64,000 nt of DNA from Brachybacterium phenoliresistens (GCF_000576425.1 NZ_KK069989.1:372001-436000), one strand, 5' to 3'. Numbered from the stretch's first letter, positions 17,818 through 25,806 are shown. Translations and numbers: made by a program. The notes: generated by a model not told the origin, from the sequence alone.

Positions 17818-17823
17818 TATCGT
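17818..17823 (+). promoter_or_regulatory. -10 box of leaderless gene at 17831
   Basis: TATCGT 7 bases before the GTG start. Confidence 0.4.
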
Positions 17824-17830
17824 GGGCCGG

Positions 17831-18679
17831 GTGATCCGAGCCCTGCGCCTCCTCGCCGCGGGCGCCGTCCTGGTGCTCGCCGCGTGCGGGACGGGCGACG
17901 CGCCCGCCCTCGACCCCGAGGGCGCTGGCCTGCGGGCCCTGCCCTCCCCGGGGGACTTCGACTATCAGCTGGGTGGTGCCTACGACCCGGGCCCGGGCGG
18001 CGGGCCGGAGCGGATCGACGTGGTGGTGCGCGATGCGGGCGAGCCGCCCCTGCCCGGCGCCTACAGCATCTGCTACGTCAACGGCTTCCAGACCCAGCCC
18101 GATCAGGCCGCGCTGTGGCAGGAGCGGCCCGAGACCCTGCTGCGCGATGACGCGGGCGCCCCGGTGCACGATCCCGACTGGCCCGACGAGATGATCCTGG
18201 ACCCCTCGAGCGCCGGGCAGCGCGAGCGGATCCTCGAGGTCATCGGCTCCGAGATCCGCGGCTGCGCGGACGCCGGCTACGACGCCGTCGAGATCGACAA
18301 CCTGGACACCGCCGCCCGCTTCCCGCAGATCGACCAGGACGGCGCGCTCGCGCTCGCTGCCTCGTACGTCGGGATCGCGCACGAGGAGGGCCTGGCCATC
18401 GGCCAGAAGAACGCGGCCGAGCTCTCCGGCCGCGCCCAGGGGGAGCTCGGGTTCGACCTCGCCGTGGTCGAGGAGTGCGGCGCCTACGAGGAATGCGCCG
18501 CGTACACCGACGTGTACGGCGACCAGGTGCTCCAGGTCGAGTACCCGGACAGCCTCGCCGCGGCGGGACTGACCTTCGCGCAGGTGTGCGCCCGGGCCGA
18601 TCGGGCGCCGATGACGATCCTGCGCGACCGCGAGCTGGTCGCGCCCGCGGAGCCGGGATACCGGTACGAGGCCTGCTGA
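17831..18679 (+). CDS. GH114-like (endo-alpha-1,4-polygalactosaminidase family) lipoprotein
   Basis: 282 aa, exported and lipid-anchored (hydrophobic ALRLLAAGAVLVLAAC; lipobox LAAC, Cys ~17). The mature domain is a GH114/TM1410-type barrel: YSICYVNGFQT (~75-85) is the strand-1 motif and DAVEIDNLD (~150-158) holds the acidic catalytic pair, followed by IGQKNAAEL and FDLAVVEEC. Members hydrolyse galactosaminogalactan-like or related amino-sugar polymers, so a role on a cell-surface or biofilm polysaccharide is plausible. GTG 17831 is favoured by the -10 box spaced for leaderless expression and leaves a short, normal signal peptide. Divergent from mraY. Confidence 0.82.
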   Translation: MIRALRLLAAGAVLVLAACGTGDAPALDPEGAGLRALPSPGDFDYQLGGAYDPGPGGGPERIDVVVRDAGEPPLPGAYSICYVNGFQTQPDQAALWQERPETLLRDDAGAPVHDPDWPDEMILDPSSAGQRERILEVIGSEIRGCADAGYDAVEIDNLDTAARFPQIDQDGALALAASYVGIAHEEGLAIGQKNAAELSGRAQGELGFDLAVVEECGAYEECAAYTDVYGDQVLQVEYPDSLAAAGLTFAQVCARADRAPMTILRDRELVAPAEPGYRYEAC

Positions 18680-18686
18680 GCCGGTC

Positions 18687-19337
18687 TCAGGCCAGCCCGG
18701 ACTGGTAGGCGAACACCACCAGCTGCGCGCGGTCGCGGGCGCCCAGCTTGATCATGGCCCGGCTGACGTGGGTGCGGGCGGTCGCCGGGCTCAGCACCAG
18801 GCGATCGGCGATCTCCTGGTTGGTCAGGCCCTGCGCGACCAGGCCCACCACCTCCGCCTCCCGGGCCGTGAGCTGGTCCAGCTGCGGGTGCGGGGAGACG
18901 GGGCGCCGCTGCTCGGCGACGAACTCGGCGATCAGGGTGCGGGTGACGCTGGGGGCCAGCAGCGCCCCGCCGTCGACGACGGTGCGGATCGCCTCGAGCA
19001 GCCGCGGCGGCGGGGTGTCCTTGAGCAGGAACCCGGAGGCTCCCGCGCGCAGCGCCTCGAAGACGTACTCGTCCCGCTCGAAGGTGGTCAGCACGATCAC
19101 CCGCACCGCCGCCAGCTCCGGGCGGGCGACGATGCGGCGCGTCGCCTCGAGCCCGTCGATCCCGGGCATGCGGATGTCCATGAGGACCACATCGGGGCGG
19201 GCCCGCGCGGCCTCCTCGACCGCGGCCAGACCATCGGCCGCCTCCCCGACGACCTCGAAGCCGTCCTCGGTCTCCAGCAGGGTGCGCAGGCCGATCCGCA
19301 CCAGGTCCTGGTCGTCGACCAGCAGCACGCGGATCAT
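18687..19337 (-). CDS. NarL/FixJ-type response regulator
   Basis: 216 aa. Receiver domain with acidic pocket Asp8/Asp9 (VDDQ), phosphoacceptor Asp54 (VLMDIRMPG), switch Thr (VLTTFE) and Lys ~108 (FLLKDT), followed by a LuxR-type helix-turn-helix (LTAREAEVVGLVAQGLTNQE through ATARTHVSRAMIKLGA). The start ATG overlaps the stop of the membrane-protein gene at 19334-19337, so the two form an operon. The cognate kinase is almost certainly the divergent HisKA_3 kinase at 20033. Candidate target sites with GGACGTA lie before the kinase gene and before the SHOCT gene. Confidence 0.93.
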   Translation of the reverse strand: MIRVLLVDDQDLVRIGLRTLLETEDGFEVVGEAADGLAAVEEAARARPDVVLMDIRMPGIDGLEATRRIVARPELAAVRVIVLTTFERDEYVFEALRAGASGFLLKDTPPPRLLEAIRTVVDGGALLAPSVTRTLIAEFVAEQRRPVSPHPQLDQLTAREAEVVGLVAQGLTNQEIADRLVLSPATARTHVSRAMIKLGARDRAQLVVFAYQSGLA

Positions 19338-19900
19338 CGCCCGCCCCGCTCCCGGCCGCGGCGCCCCCAGGGCTTGATCACCGAGATCGCCGCCGCGAAC
19401 AGCAGCGCCGCGGTGGAGACGACCGGCGGGTAGATCAGCTGCCGGTCGAACACGAAGCGCGCCGAACCGGCGCCGCCGGCCTCCTGCGACGCGGCAGCGG
19501 CCTCGGCGAGCTCCGCCACCGAGGGCACCAGCACCACGATCACGAGCACCGTGAGGACCACCGTCAGCACCAGCTTCACGCCCACCCACCAGTAGCGCAG
19601 CAGCCCGTACTTCGACCCCAGCCCCAGCACGATCCCGCTGACCAGCGTCGCGACCGCCGCCGCGACCAGCGGCAGGCCGACGAAGACGCCGATCGCCCGG
19701 GCCATCACGGCCGATGTCGGGCCATCGGCCCGCAGCGCCGCCGCCACCAGGATCCCCAGGACGACGTCCATGCCCAGCCACGTCCCCATCGCCGCGAGGT
19801 GCACGCTCAGCACCGCCTTGCGGGTGCGGGCGCCGAGGCGGGGGACGGCGCGGCGCGCGGCGGGCGTCGTCGGCATCGTCGGCGTGGTGGTCGGGGACAT
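19334..19900 (-). CDS. Four-helix membrane protein (DUF2269-like)
   Basis: 188 aa. Four hydrophobic segments at about 28-50, 70-92, 105-130 and 160-180; cytoplasmic Thr/Pro-rich N-terminus. The HLAAMGTWLGMDVVLG motif in helix 1 and the later GSKYGLLRYWWVGVKLVLTV block resemble DUF2269-type integral membrane proteins. GGAAGGAG 6 bases before ATG 19900 fixes the start. It is the promoter-proximal gene of the operon whose second gene is the response regulator, so it could be a sensor accessory or a target of the system. Function unknown. Confidence 0.8.
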   Translation of the reverse strand: MSPTTTPTMPTTPAARRAVPRLGARTRKAVLSVHLAAMGTWLGMDVVLGILVAAALRADGPTSAVMARAIGVFVGLPLVAAAVATLVSGIVLGLGSKYGLLRYWWVGVKLVLTVVLTVLVIVVLVPSVAELAEAAAASQEAGGAGSARFVFDRQLIYPPVVSTAALLFAAAISVIKPWGRRGRERGGR

Positions 19901-19956
19901 GACCGGCTCCTTCCGGGAACGGACCCTCAGTATCCGCGGGGCGGCATCGGCGGCGC

Positions 19957-19990
19957 ATACGCTCGCGGACGTATCCCGACGTACGCTCCG
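19957..19990. promoter_or_regulatory. Candidate response-regulator binding region in divergent promoter
   Basis: Contains an ATACG-N8-CGTAT inverted repeat (19957-19974) and a direct repeat of TACGCTC (starting at 19958 and 19982, 24 bases apart). The GGACGTA core (19967-19973) recurs at 21282-21288 upstream of the SHOCT gene. Confidence 0.4.
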
Positions 19991-20032
19991 AGGGCGGCGC
20001 ACCGGCCGCCCCCGGCGAGGAGGATCGTGGTC

Positions 20033-21187
20033 ATGACATCTTGCCCGCCCCTGCCGCGCCTGCGCGACGTGGCGCTGGCCCTGGTCATCGGCGTGCTGGT
20101 GATGGGATCGCTGCGCTGGAGCGGCCGATGGGGCCCGCCCGGGCCGTGGGACGGCGGGCCGATGCCGCCCGGCGGCTCGGACGGCGCCCCGATCGGGGCC
20201 GGGGCGTTCGTCCTGGCCGGGCTGGCGGTCCTCGCGGTCGCGATCCGCCGCTGGCCGCTGCCTGCGTTCGCGCTCGCCGTCCTGGCGACGTCCTCGTATC
20301 TCCTGGCGGGCTTCCCCTACGGGCCGATCCTGCTGCCGGTGGTCGTCACCTCGTACGGCCTGGGCCGGCACGTCCGGCTGCCGCAGGCGGCGATCGCCGC
20401 CGGGGCCGGGATCCTGCTGCTGCTCGCCCATGTGCTGGTGCGCTCCTCGCCGGTGGACGGGCTGGTCGCGGTGCTGCCTGGCTCGGCCTGGGTGGTGGTG
20501 CCCTTCAGCATCGGGCTCGCACGGCGCCTGGTGCGCGAGGCCTCCCGGCGCCAGCAGGCCGAGGCCGAGCGCCGCGCCCTGGACGCCGAGCGGCTGCGGC
20601 TGGCCTCCGAGGTCCACGACGTGGTCGGCCACGGGCTGGCGGCGATCCAGATGCATGCCGACATCGCCCTGCACGTGCGCGACCGCCGGCCCGAGCAGGC
20701 GCACGTGGCCCTCGAGGCCATCAGCCGGGCCAGCGCCGATGCCCTCGCCGAGCTGCGCGCCACCCTCGCCGCGATCGCGCCCGAGGGCGAGCCGGGGGAC
20801 GACGCCGCCCACGCGCCCACCCCGGGCCTGGACCGGGTGGCGGACCTCTGCGCCCGCATGCGGGAGGCCGGCATCGCCGTGGACCTCGAGATCGCGGGGA
20901 CCCGGCGGGCCGTGCCGCCGGCGGTCGACGTCGCCGCCTACCGGATCGTGCAGGAATCCCTGACCAACGTCGTCAAGCACGCCTCCGAGCGCCGCGCCGA
21001 CGTGCGCGTGGCCTATGCCGACGGCGCCATCGAGCTCGAGGTGACCAACGCCCTGGACGGCGCGGGCGAGGTGCGCGAGGGCTTCGGGATCACCGGCATC
21101 CGCCGGCGGGTGCGCGACGTCGGCGGGCAGGTCGACATCGGCCCCGGGGCGGGCACGTTCCGCGTCCGGGCGAGCCTGCCCACCTGA
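20033..21187 (+). CDS. NarX/DesK-type sensor histidine kinase (HisKA_3)
   Basis: 384 aa. Five to six N-terminal membrane helices (~10-165, few extracellular residues, so probably sensing the membrane itself), a coiled linker (ARRLVREASRRQQAEAERRA), the HisKA_3 dimerisation box EVHDVVGHGLAA with phosphoacceptor His195, then the ATP-binding domain with N-box YRIVQESLTNVVKHA (~303) and G-box GFGITGIRRR. Start ATG 20033 has GAGGAGG 9 bases upstream; GTG 20027 is an in-frame alternative. Divergent from its presumed partner regulator. A tandem ACCTG array starts at its stop codon. Confidence 0.92.
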   Translation: MTSCPPLPRLRDVALALVIGVLVMGSLRWSGRWGPPGPWDGGPMPPGGSDGAPIGAGAFVLAGLAVLAVAIRRWPLPAFALAVLATSSYLLAGFPYGPILLPVVVTSYGLGRHVRLPQAAIAAGAGILLLLAHVLVRSSPVDGLVAVLPGSAWVVVPFSIGLARRLVREASRRQQAEAERRALDAERLRLASEVHDVVGHGLAAIQMHADIALHVRDRRPEQAHVALEAISRASADALAELRATLAAIAPEGEPGDDAAHAPTPGLDRVADLCARMREAGIAVDLEIAGTRRAVPPAVDVAAYRIVQESLTNVVKHASERRADVRVAYADGAIELEVTNALDGAGEVREGFGITGIRRRVRDVGGQVDIGPGAGTFRVRASLPT

Positions 21188-21216
21188 CCTGACCTGACTC
21201 GACCTGACCTGACCTG
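21182..21216. repeat. Seven-unit ACCTG tandem array spanning the kinase stop codon
   Basis: Seven consecutive 5-base units (one degenerate, ACTCG); the kinase TGA is inside the first two units. Confidence 0.9.
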
Positions 21217-21268
21217 GGCTGCCGGCCGGCGACGCGGCGTCGGGTGCGCGCGCCGGGGCGGGCCGCCG

Positions 21269-21292
21269 GCACTGCGTCCGGGGACGTAGTGC
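21269..21292. promoter_or_regulatory. 24-base near-perfect palindrome upstream of SHOCT gene (candidate operator)
   Basis: Two 11-base arms (GCACTGCGTCC and GGACGTAGTGC) with a 2-base spacer and a single mismatch, 78 bases before the ATG. Its right arm shares GGACGTA with the kinase/regulator intergenic region, which suggests one shared regulator, most simply the adjacent NarL-type protein. Confidence 0.55.
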
Positions 21293-21369
21293 AGGTGCCG
21301 CTCCTGGGCCGATGGGCGGCGGCGCTCTCGCGGCGAGAGTGGACGCACCATCGACCGAGAGGACACGTC

Positions 21370-21642
21370 ATGCTCACCGACGCACTGACCCTGATCACCG
21401 CCTACGGCCCCCACTGGGGAGACGGATCCGGCCCCGGCCCCGTCTTCTTCCCGCTCATCCCCATCGTGTTCTGGCTGCTCGTGATCGCCGGCGTGATCAC
21501 GGCGATCGTGCTGCGGGGCCGCCGGGCCCGCTCCGCCCCGCGCCGCGAGGCGGAGACCCGGCTCGCCACCCGTTTCGCCGCCGGCGAGATCGACGAGGAC
21601 GAGTTCCGCACCCGCCGCGCCGTGCTGCGCGAGAAGGGCTGA
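21370..21642 (+). CDS. Small single-helix SHOCT-domain membrane protein
   Basis: 90 aa. One membrane helix (~28-48, FPLIPIVFWLLVIAGVITAI) and a short C-terminal SHOCT domain (TRFAAGEIDEDEFRTRRAVL). SHOCT modules are short oligomerisation elements often found in small membrane stress proteins. GAGAGGA 6 bases before ATG 21370. Probably a target of the adjacent two-component system given the palindrome in its promoter. Confidence 0.85.
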   Translation: MLTDALTLITAYGPHWGDGSGPGPVFFPLIPIVFWLLVIAGVITAIVLRGRRARSAPRREAETRLATRFAAGEIDEDEFRTRRAVLREKG

Positions 21643-21685
21643 CCCGGCGACGCCCGGCTGCCCGCCCGCCCGTCGGCGCCCTACC

Positions 21686-21740
21686 GAAAGTCACCCTGGC
21701 TTCCCTCTGAGACCCCTGGATGGATGCCCGGGTGACTTTC
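21686..21740. terminator. Long hairpin, bidirectional terminator or REP-like element
   Basis: Perfect 11-base inverted arms GAAAGTCACCC (21686-21696) and GGGTGACTTTC (21730-21740); inner sequence continues to pair imperfectly (GGC, TCC, TC), giving a stem of more than 20 pairs. It follows the SHOCT gene by 43 bases. The rightward strand ends the stem in CTTTC rather than a U-run, so a repeat-element identity is equally possible. Confidence 0.55.
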
Positions 21741-21868
21741 TGGCTGCACGCGGCACGCCGCATGCGCCGGCCGGGCCGGTCGTCGGCGGGCGGTCGGGAC
21801 GGCTTATCCACAATCCGTTCGAACGTGTGGCGGCGGTGCTCGCGGACGACCACCCTGGAGGTGGCCGA

Positions 21869-22072
21869 ATGAGAGGAATCGCCATGGGACTGTTCGACCC
21901 CACCCCGGAGGACCACCGGGACTACGCCATCCGCGAGGCCCTGCGGGAGCATGCGATCCTCGACCGGCTCGACCCCGACGGCCCCGAGGACCGCCGCCCC
22001 TGGTGGATCGACCAGCAGGAATGGGAGGCGTGCGTGCGCCGGTTCCGCGAGGACTACGACCTGGAGGAATGA
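21869..22072 (+). CDS. Small acidic protein, unknown function
   Basis: 67 aa (62 aa if ATG 21884 is used). Strongly charged, with alternating Asp/Glu and Arg, Trp-rich centre (WWIDQQEWEACVRRF) and no membrane segment. Both possible starts have a Shine-Dalgarno (TGGAGG before 21869; GAGAGGA before 21884), and base 3 of its codons is GC-rich like its left-hand neighbours, so it looks like a real native gene at the edge of the lower-GC region. No family recognised. Confidence 0.6.
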   Translation: MRGIAMGLFDPTPEDHRDYAIREALREHAILDRLDPDGPEDRRPWWIDQQEWEACVRRFREDYDLEE

Positions 22073-22550
22073 TTCCGATGCGTACGCGGAGCAGTCCCGT
22101 ACGGGCGGGATGGTCGCCTGCGTGCTGCAGTCCGCCGCCCGGTATGAACTTCGCCGGATCGGCGTCCGCACCAGAGGGTGCCTCGCCTCGTCCAGGGCCC
22201 GCGGGGTAAATCCTGGCCCGCATAGCACCTACTCCGACTGGTTGCTCGAACGGATCCACCGGCTGTACACCGGGTGCGCGTCCGTGCAGCCCATCGCCGA
22301 GCAGCTGACCACTGAGGGCATCTCCACCTCGAAGGGCGGCGCCTTGCACGCCTCGATCGTCAGGTCGATGCGCCAAGCCGAGCGGATGGGCGAGCGGATC
22401 GGCTGGCCCATGAGGCCGGGGACGTCGCGAATCGATGAGTGCCGGCGCTCGCCCGTCTGGCCACTGGCCTACTGTCATCGAAGGCTCGAATGTCGGTCTG
22501 CCCGTGCATCGTGGTCCACGGTGTGTGCGATCAACTGGATGGAGATGGTG
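22073..22550. other. Gene-poor stretch at start of putative decayed island
   Basis: Nothing intact. Codon pattern and base composition differ from the flanks; the only recognisable coding trace is a recombinase-like fragment within it. Confidence 0.5.
22194..22443 (+). pseudogene. Possible serine-recombinase C-terminal fragment
   Basis: The translated stretch includes SVQPIAEQLTTEGISTSKGG followed by LHASIVRSMRQAERMGER, which resembles the Recombinase domain (PF07508) pattern in which an IA-x-L-x-EG-I-x-T-x-x-GG block precedes a W/H-x-S-x-V-R helix. No start codon with a ribosome site precedes it, no resolvase catalytic domain is present, and the same open frame runs on into the unrelated gene at 22551. 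I read it as a remnant of an integrase-type gene; the match is short. Confidence 0.3.
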
Positions 22551-23186
22551 ATGCAGGTGTTGGAGTCGGTAGCGGCCGTGGTGACTGCGGGAGCCACGGT
22601 GCTTCTGGCCATATACGCGTACTCAACGGCGAAGGCGGCAAAGGACACGTTGATGGAGTCCCGTAAGGCTTCGAAGTTATCAGCGCGCCCCTACGTCTCG
22701 GTTGCCGTTCTACCCGGGCTGCAAGGAACCGGGAGGTGGGATCTTGTGCTGGAGAACACGGGGCGATCGTTGGCGCGCGATTTGAGAGTCAAGTTGCTGG
22801 ACGGGGTGAAGCCACTCGAAGGCGGTGTGATCGGTGATGATCTAACGCGATGGCTTTCTCAGCCGCACACTCTCGCGCCGGGCGCGCGCATTCGAATCAT
22901 GTGGAGATGGAACGAAGGCCGGGAAGGTTCAAGCGCCCAGGCCGATGGGATGCCCTCGCGATCTCGAGTCGCTCTCTCTTATCGCTCGACCGATGGTACG
23001 GAGGTCTACGGTGCGGGAGAAGTTTACGAGATTGAAACTGATCTATTTGGCAAGGCGTCTCCTGCTCCGCAACAGGGGAGCCGAGTGGGTCCGTCTCCTT
23101 CCGAGAGTCAGCAGACCAGGGCCTTGAAGAACATTGACCGCGCGATCCGAGCCCTGAACACGCATGTGGGCGAACTGCGGCGGTAG
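22551..23186 (+). CDS. Membrane-anchored hypothetical protein, atypical composition
   Basis: 211 aa. N-terminal helix (~2-25, VLESVAAVVTAGATVLLAIY) then a short charged linker and a beta-rich cytoplasmic or exposed domain (PYVSVAVLPGLQGTGRWDLV; LENTGRSLARDLRVKLLDGV). This layout, helix plus Ig-like beta domain, is common in hypothetical genes of mobile islands. The codons use more A/T than the neighbours (for example aag tta tca, att gaa act). ATG 22551 is chosen because GGAG lies 6 bases upstream; ATG 22539 and 22545 lack such a site. A Ser/Gln-rich tail with ALKNIDRAIRALNTHV may form a coiled coil. Confidence 0.65.
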   Translation: MQVLESVAAVVTAGATVLLAIYAYSTAKAAKDTLMESRKASKLSARPYVSVAVLPGLQGTGRWDLVLENTGRSLARDLRVKLLDGVKPLEGGVIGDDLTRWLSQPHTLAPGARIRIMWRWNEGREGSSAQADGMPSRSRVALSYRSTDGTEVYGAGEVYEIETDLFGKASPAPQQGSRVGPSPSESQQTRALKNIDRAIRALNTHVGELRR

Positions 23187-23731
23187 TCTTCGAGGCAGCG
23201 TCGGTGAGATCGGCGGCGCCTGCGGCGGCCGGAAGCTTGCTCTCCTACACCGGAATCTCCCGCCCCTCCGATCCGTCGTCGACTGGCGGCACGACGGGTA
23301 GGTCCTCGCCGGTTGCCGAGTGCCCTCGTCGCCTCTCGTGCGCATGGTCCTGTTCGCTACGTCGTCTCCGACTCTGGGCGCTTCTCGTGGGTGCCCTGCA
23401 GCCGCCGGACGGGCCGTCCAGCACGTACATGCCGGTGCGATTGAGGCTGATGCGCAGCATATTGCCGTCGTCGCGTCGGACCGTCTTGGCTTCGGGTCAC
23501 CGGGCGCGTTTTCTCGTCGCCCCCGCTTGCGCGTTGGTCGTATGCGATCTGCGGATACCGCTGTGACCTGTGGTGGGGCCACGGTCCTCCCCATCCTGGA
23601 GGAGTGATGCCGCCCCTGCGGCACCATCCCCCGGTCTGACCGGGAGGTCACCGCCCAGGGGGAGGCGACGGCTCGAGCTCGCGACCAGCGCCGGACGCGG
23701 GCACAGCGGCTGCGGGAGGAGGCTCGAGGCC
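23187..23731. other. Intergenic stretch with no supported gene
   Basis: Several short open frames exist on both strands (for example 23245-23460 minus, which starts MLRISLNRTGMYVLDG) but none has a ribosome site, recognisable domain or the third-position GC bias of this genome. Composition returns to high GC near 23600. Best read as the decayed right part of the island. Confidence 0.5.
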
Positions 23732-25207
23732 ATGACGTCCCGTACCCCTGCCAGGCCGTTCCACGCCCCTCGCCCCGCCCTCGAGCGGACCGCCGTCCTG
23801 CCCCGGCTGCTGCCCGCGACCGCCCGACCCGCGCCCTGGAGCTCGTCCGCGTCGACGGCCGCTCCCCGCCGCCGTGGCCTCCCTGCGGGGACCGCGGGCC
23901 GCGCGATCGCCGACGGGGGAGCCGGCTCCGGCGGGGTCGCGATCCGCGGGACCGGCGACGTCGCTGCCGGAGCTGAAGCCGCCGCCGAGCAGGGCGGGGC
24001 CGACCGGGGGAGCGGCGGCGGCATCGGCCGCCTCGAGTCCCTCGACCTCGTGCGGCTGCTCGCCATCCTCGGGATGATGGCCGCCCACCTCCTCGCGCCG
24101 CTGGCGATGGTCGGTGCCGACGGGCTGCAGGGGGCGACGGCGCGCGTCGCGAGCGTGCTGACCGAGGGGCCCGCGTCCACGACCTTCGCGGTGGTCGGCG
24201 GCTTCAGCCTGGTGCTGGCCTCCCGCGGCCGGCTGCTCGCCGGGGACCGTCGCGGAGCCGTCCTCGCCGGAGTGCTGCGCGGGGCGCTCGTGGCCGGCAT
24301 CGGCCTGGTGCTCGGGTTCGTGCCCACCGCCGTGGTCGTGGTGCTGGTGCCCTTCGGCATCGGCATGATGATCACGGCGCCCCTGCTGCTGCTGCGCAGC
24401 CGATGGCTGATCGCGATCGCCGCCGTGCTCACCGCCGGCGGCGGGTACCTCAACGCGCTGGTCCGCTCGAGCCTCGGCCAGGTGCAGGAGGTCGGCGCGA
24501 TCACCCCGCTGAACCTCGCCGAGCCCGTCGTGCTGCTCCGCGGCCTCGCCCTGACCGGCATGTACCCGCTGGTCACCTGGCTGCCGTACCTGCTGCTCGG
24601 CGTCGTCCTGATGCGCTCGCTGCTCACGGCCCTCGAGGACGGTCGCGCCCGCCGGTGGTCCGCGCGCGCCCTCGGCATCGCAGCTGCGGTCGCGACGGCG
24701 ACGTACGGGCTCTCCGCCCTCGCCGGTGCCTGGGCGATCGGTCACGGGGTGGACCCGCTGGCCGTGAGCCTGCACGGCTTCGGCGCCCCGGTCCTCCCGG
24801 AGGCCTGGGCCCTCGCCGTGGCCGCCCCGCACAGCGGCTCCCCGGCCGACATGATCGCGACCGCCTCGGTCGCCGTCGCCCTCATCGGCGCCATGACGCT
24901 GCTCGTGCCGCCGGGCCGGCACCTGCACGGGACCATCGGCCGTGCACTGCGCGCCGCGGGGGCCGCGCCGCTGACCATCTACACGGTGCACGTGATCCTC
25001 ACCGGCGTCGCTCTCGTCGTCGCGATGCTGTCCGATCCCGAGGGCGGGTTCATGACGATGCCCTGGTACGTCGCGGGCCTCGGCGTGCTCGCCGTGCACG
25101 TCGCGATCGCCCTCGGGATCGGCGCCGCGCTCGCGCGGAGCGGGAGGCGCGGACCGCTCGAGGCGGCGCTCAGCGGAGCCGTCCGCCGAGGCGTCCCGCA
25201 GCGGTGA
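23732..25207 (+). CDS. Polytopic membrane protein, acyltransferase/DUF1624-DUF418-like
   Basis: 491 aa. After a ~100-residue Ala/Gly/Pro-rich N-terminus, about ten membrane helices. The first opens with RLESLDLVRLLAILGMMAAH, matching the RxxxLDxxRGxAxxxM signature of DUF1624/DUF418 heparan-N-acetyltransferase-like proteins, with the conserved His in that helix. A later TIYTVHVILTGVALVV segment matches the DUF418-type (L/T)TxYxxH motif. Such proteins are thought to transfer acyl groups onto surface carbohydrates. Start ATG 23732 has GGAGGAGG ~10 bases upstream; the low-complexity N-terminus makes the exact start uncertain. Confidence 0.72.
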   Translation: MTSRTPARPFHAPRPALERTAVLPRLLPATARPAPWSSSASTAAPRRRGLPAGTAGRAIADGGAGSGGVAIRGTGDVAAGAEAAAEQGGADRGSGGGIGRLESLDLVRLLAILGMMAAHLLAPLAMVGADGLQGATARVASVLTEGPASTTFAVVGGFSLVLASRGRLLAGDRRGAVLAGVLRGALVAGIGLVLGFVPTAVVVVLVPFGIGMMITAPLLLLRSRWLIAIAAVLTAGGGYLNALVRSSLGQVQEVGAITPLNLAEPVVLLRGLALTGMYPLVTWLPYLLLGVVLMRSLLTALEDGRARRWSARALGIAAAVATATYGLSALAGAWAIGHGVDPLAVSLHGFGAPVLPEAWALAVAAPHSGSPADMIATASVAVALIGAMTLLVPPGRHLHGTIGRALRAAGAAPLTIYTVHVILTGVALVVAMLSDPEGGFMTMPWYVAGLGVLAVHVAIALGIGAALARSGRRGPLEAALSGAVRRGVPQR

Positions 25208-25250
25208 CGTCGGCATGCCGTGATCGCGCACGGTCCTCGCCCCGCGCTCC

Positions 25251-25256
25251 TACACT
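25251..25256 (+). promoter_or_regulatory. -10 box of leaderless gene at 25263
   Basis: TACACT exactly 6 bases before the ATG. Confidence 0.5.
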
Positions 25257-25262
25257 GCAGCC

Positions 25263-25787
25263 ATGAACGCGGATCCGAAGGACTCCTCGCCCCAGGACCC
25301 TCCGCTGTCGGAGGCGGACGGCCCCACCGACTACGCGCGCCATGAGACGAGAGCCGCGCAGCTGGACCGCAACTGGAACGAGATCCTCCAGGAGATCCGC
25401 GTGCTGCAGACCGGATCGCAGATCGTCGCGGCCTTCCTCATCGTGCTGCCGTTCCAGTCGCGGTTCGAGATCCTCGACGCCTTCCAGGTGGGCTGGTACC
25501 TCGGACTGCTGGTGCTCGCCCTGCTGATCGTGGCCCTGCTGCTGGCCCCGGTGAGCATGCATCGCAGCCTGTTCCGCCGGCGGGTCAAGGACGACATCGT
25601 CACCGCCTCGAACCGCATCGTGAAGCTCGCCCTGGTCATGCTGGGGCTGCTGCTGGCCGGGGTCGTCCTGCTGATCTTCGACGTGGTGGTGGGGCGCGGC
25701 GCAGGCATCGCGGCCGGCGCCGTGCTGCTCACCATCGTGCTGTGCCTGCAGGTCGTGTACCCGCGGGTGATGGTCGCCCGGAGCTGA
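25263..25787 (+). CDS. DUF6328-type four-helix membrane protein
   Basis: 174 aa. A hydrophilic acidic N-terminus (~45 aa, ending QLDRNWNEILQEIRVLQTGS) leads to four helices at ~55-75, 80-100, 120-145 and 148-168. The sequence RNWNEILQEIRVLQTGSQI followed by AFLIVLPFQSRF is the characteristic DUF6328 block. The family is widespread in actinobacteria, with no known function. Leaderless promoter spacing supports ATG 25263. Confidence 0.82.
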   Translation: MNADPKDSSPQDPPLSEADGPTDYARHETRAAQLDRNWNEILQEIRVLQTGSQIVAAFLIVLPFQSRFEILDAFQVGWYLGLLVLALLIVALLLAPVSMHRSLFRRRVKDDIVTASNRIVKLALVMLGLLLAGVVLLIFDVVVGRGAGIAAGAVLLTIVLCLQVVYPRVMVARS

Positions 25788-25806
25788 GCCCGGCGGTGGG
25801 GGCCGG

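Noticed and set aside
21951..23186. Single 411-aa plus-strand gene covering the island
   Set aside because: The left part overlaps another frame and lacks a ribosome site; only the part from 22551 has a GGAG-supported start and coherent protein features.
23245..23460. Minus-strand 71-aa frame in the island
   Set aside because: No ribosome site, no recognisable family, and codon bias unlike genuine genes here.
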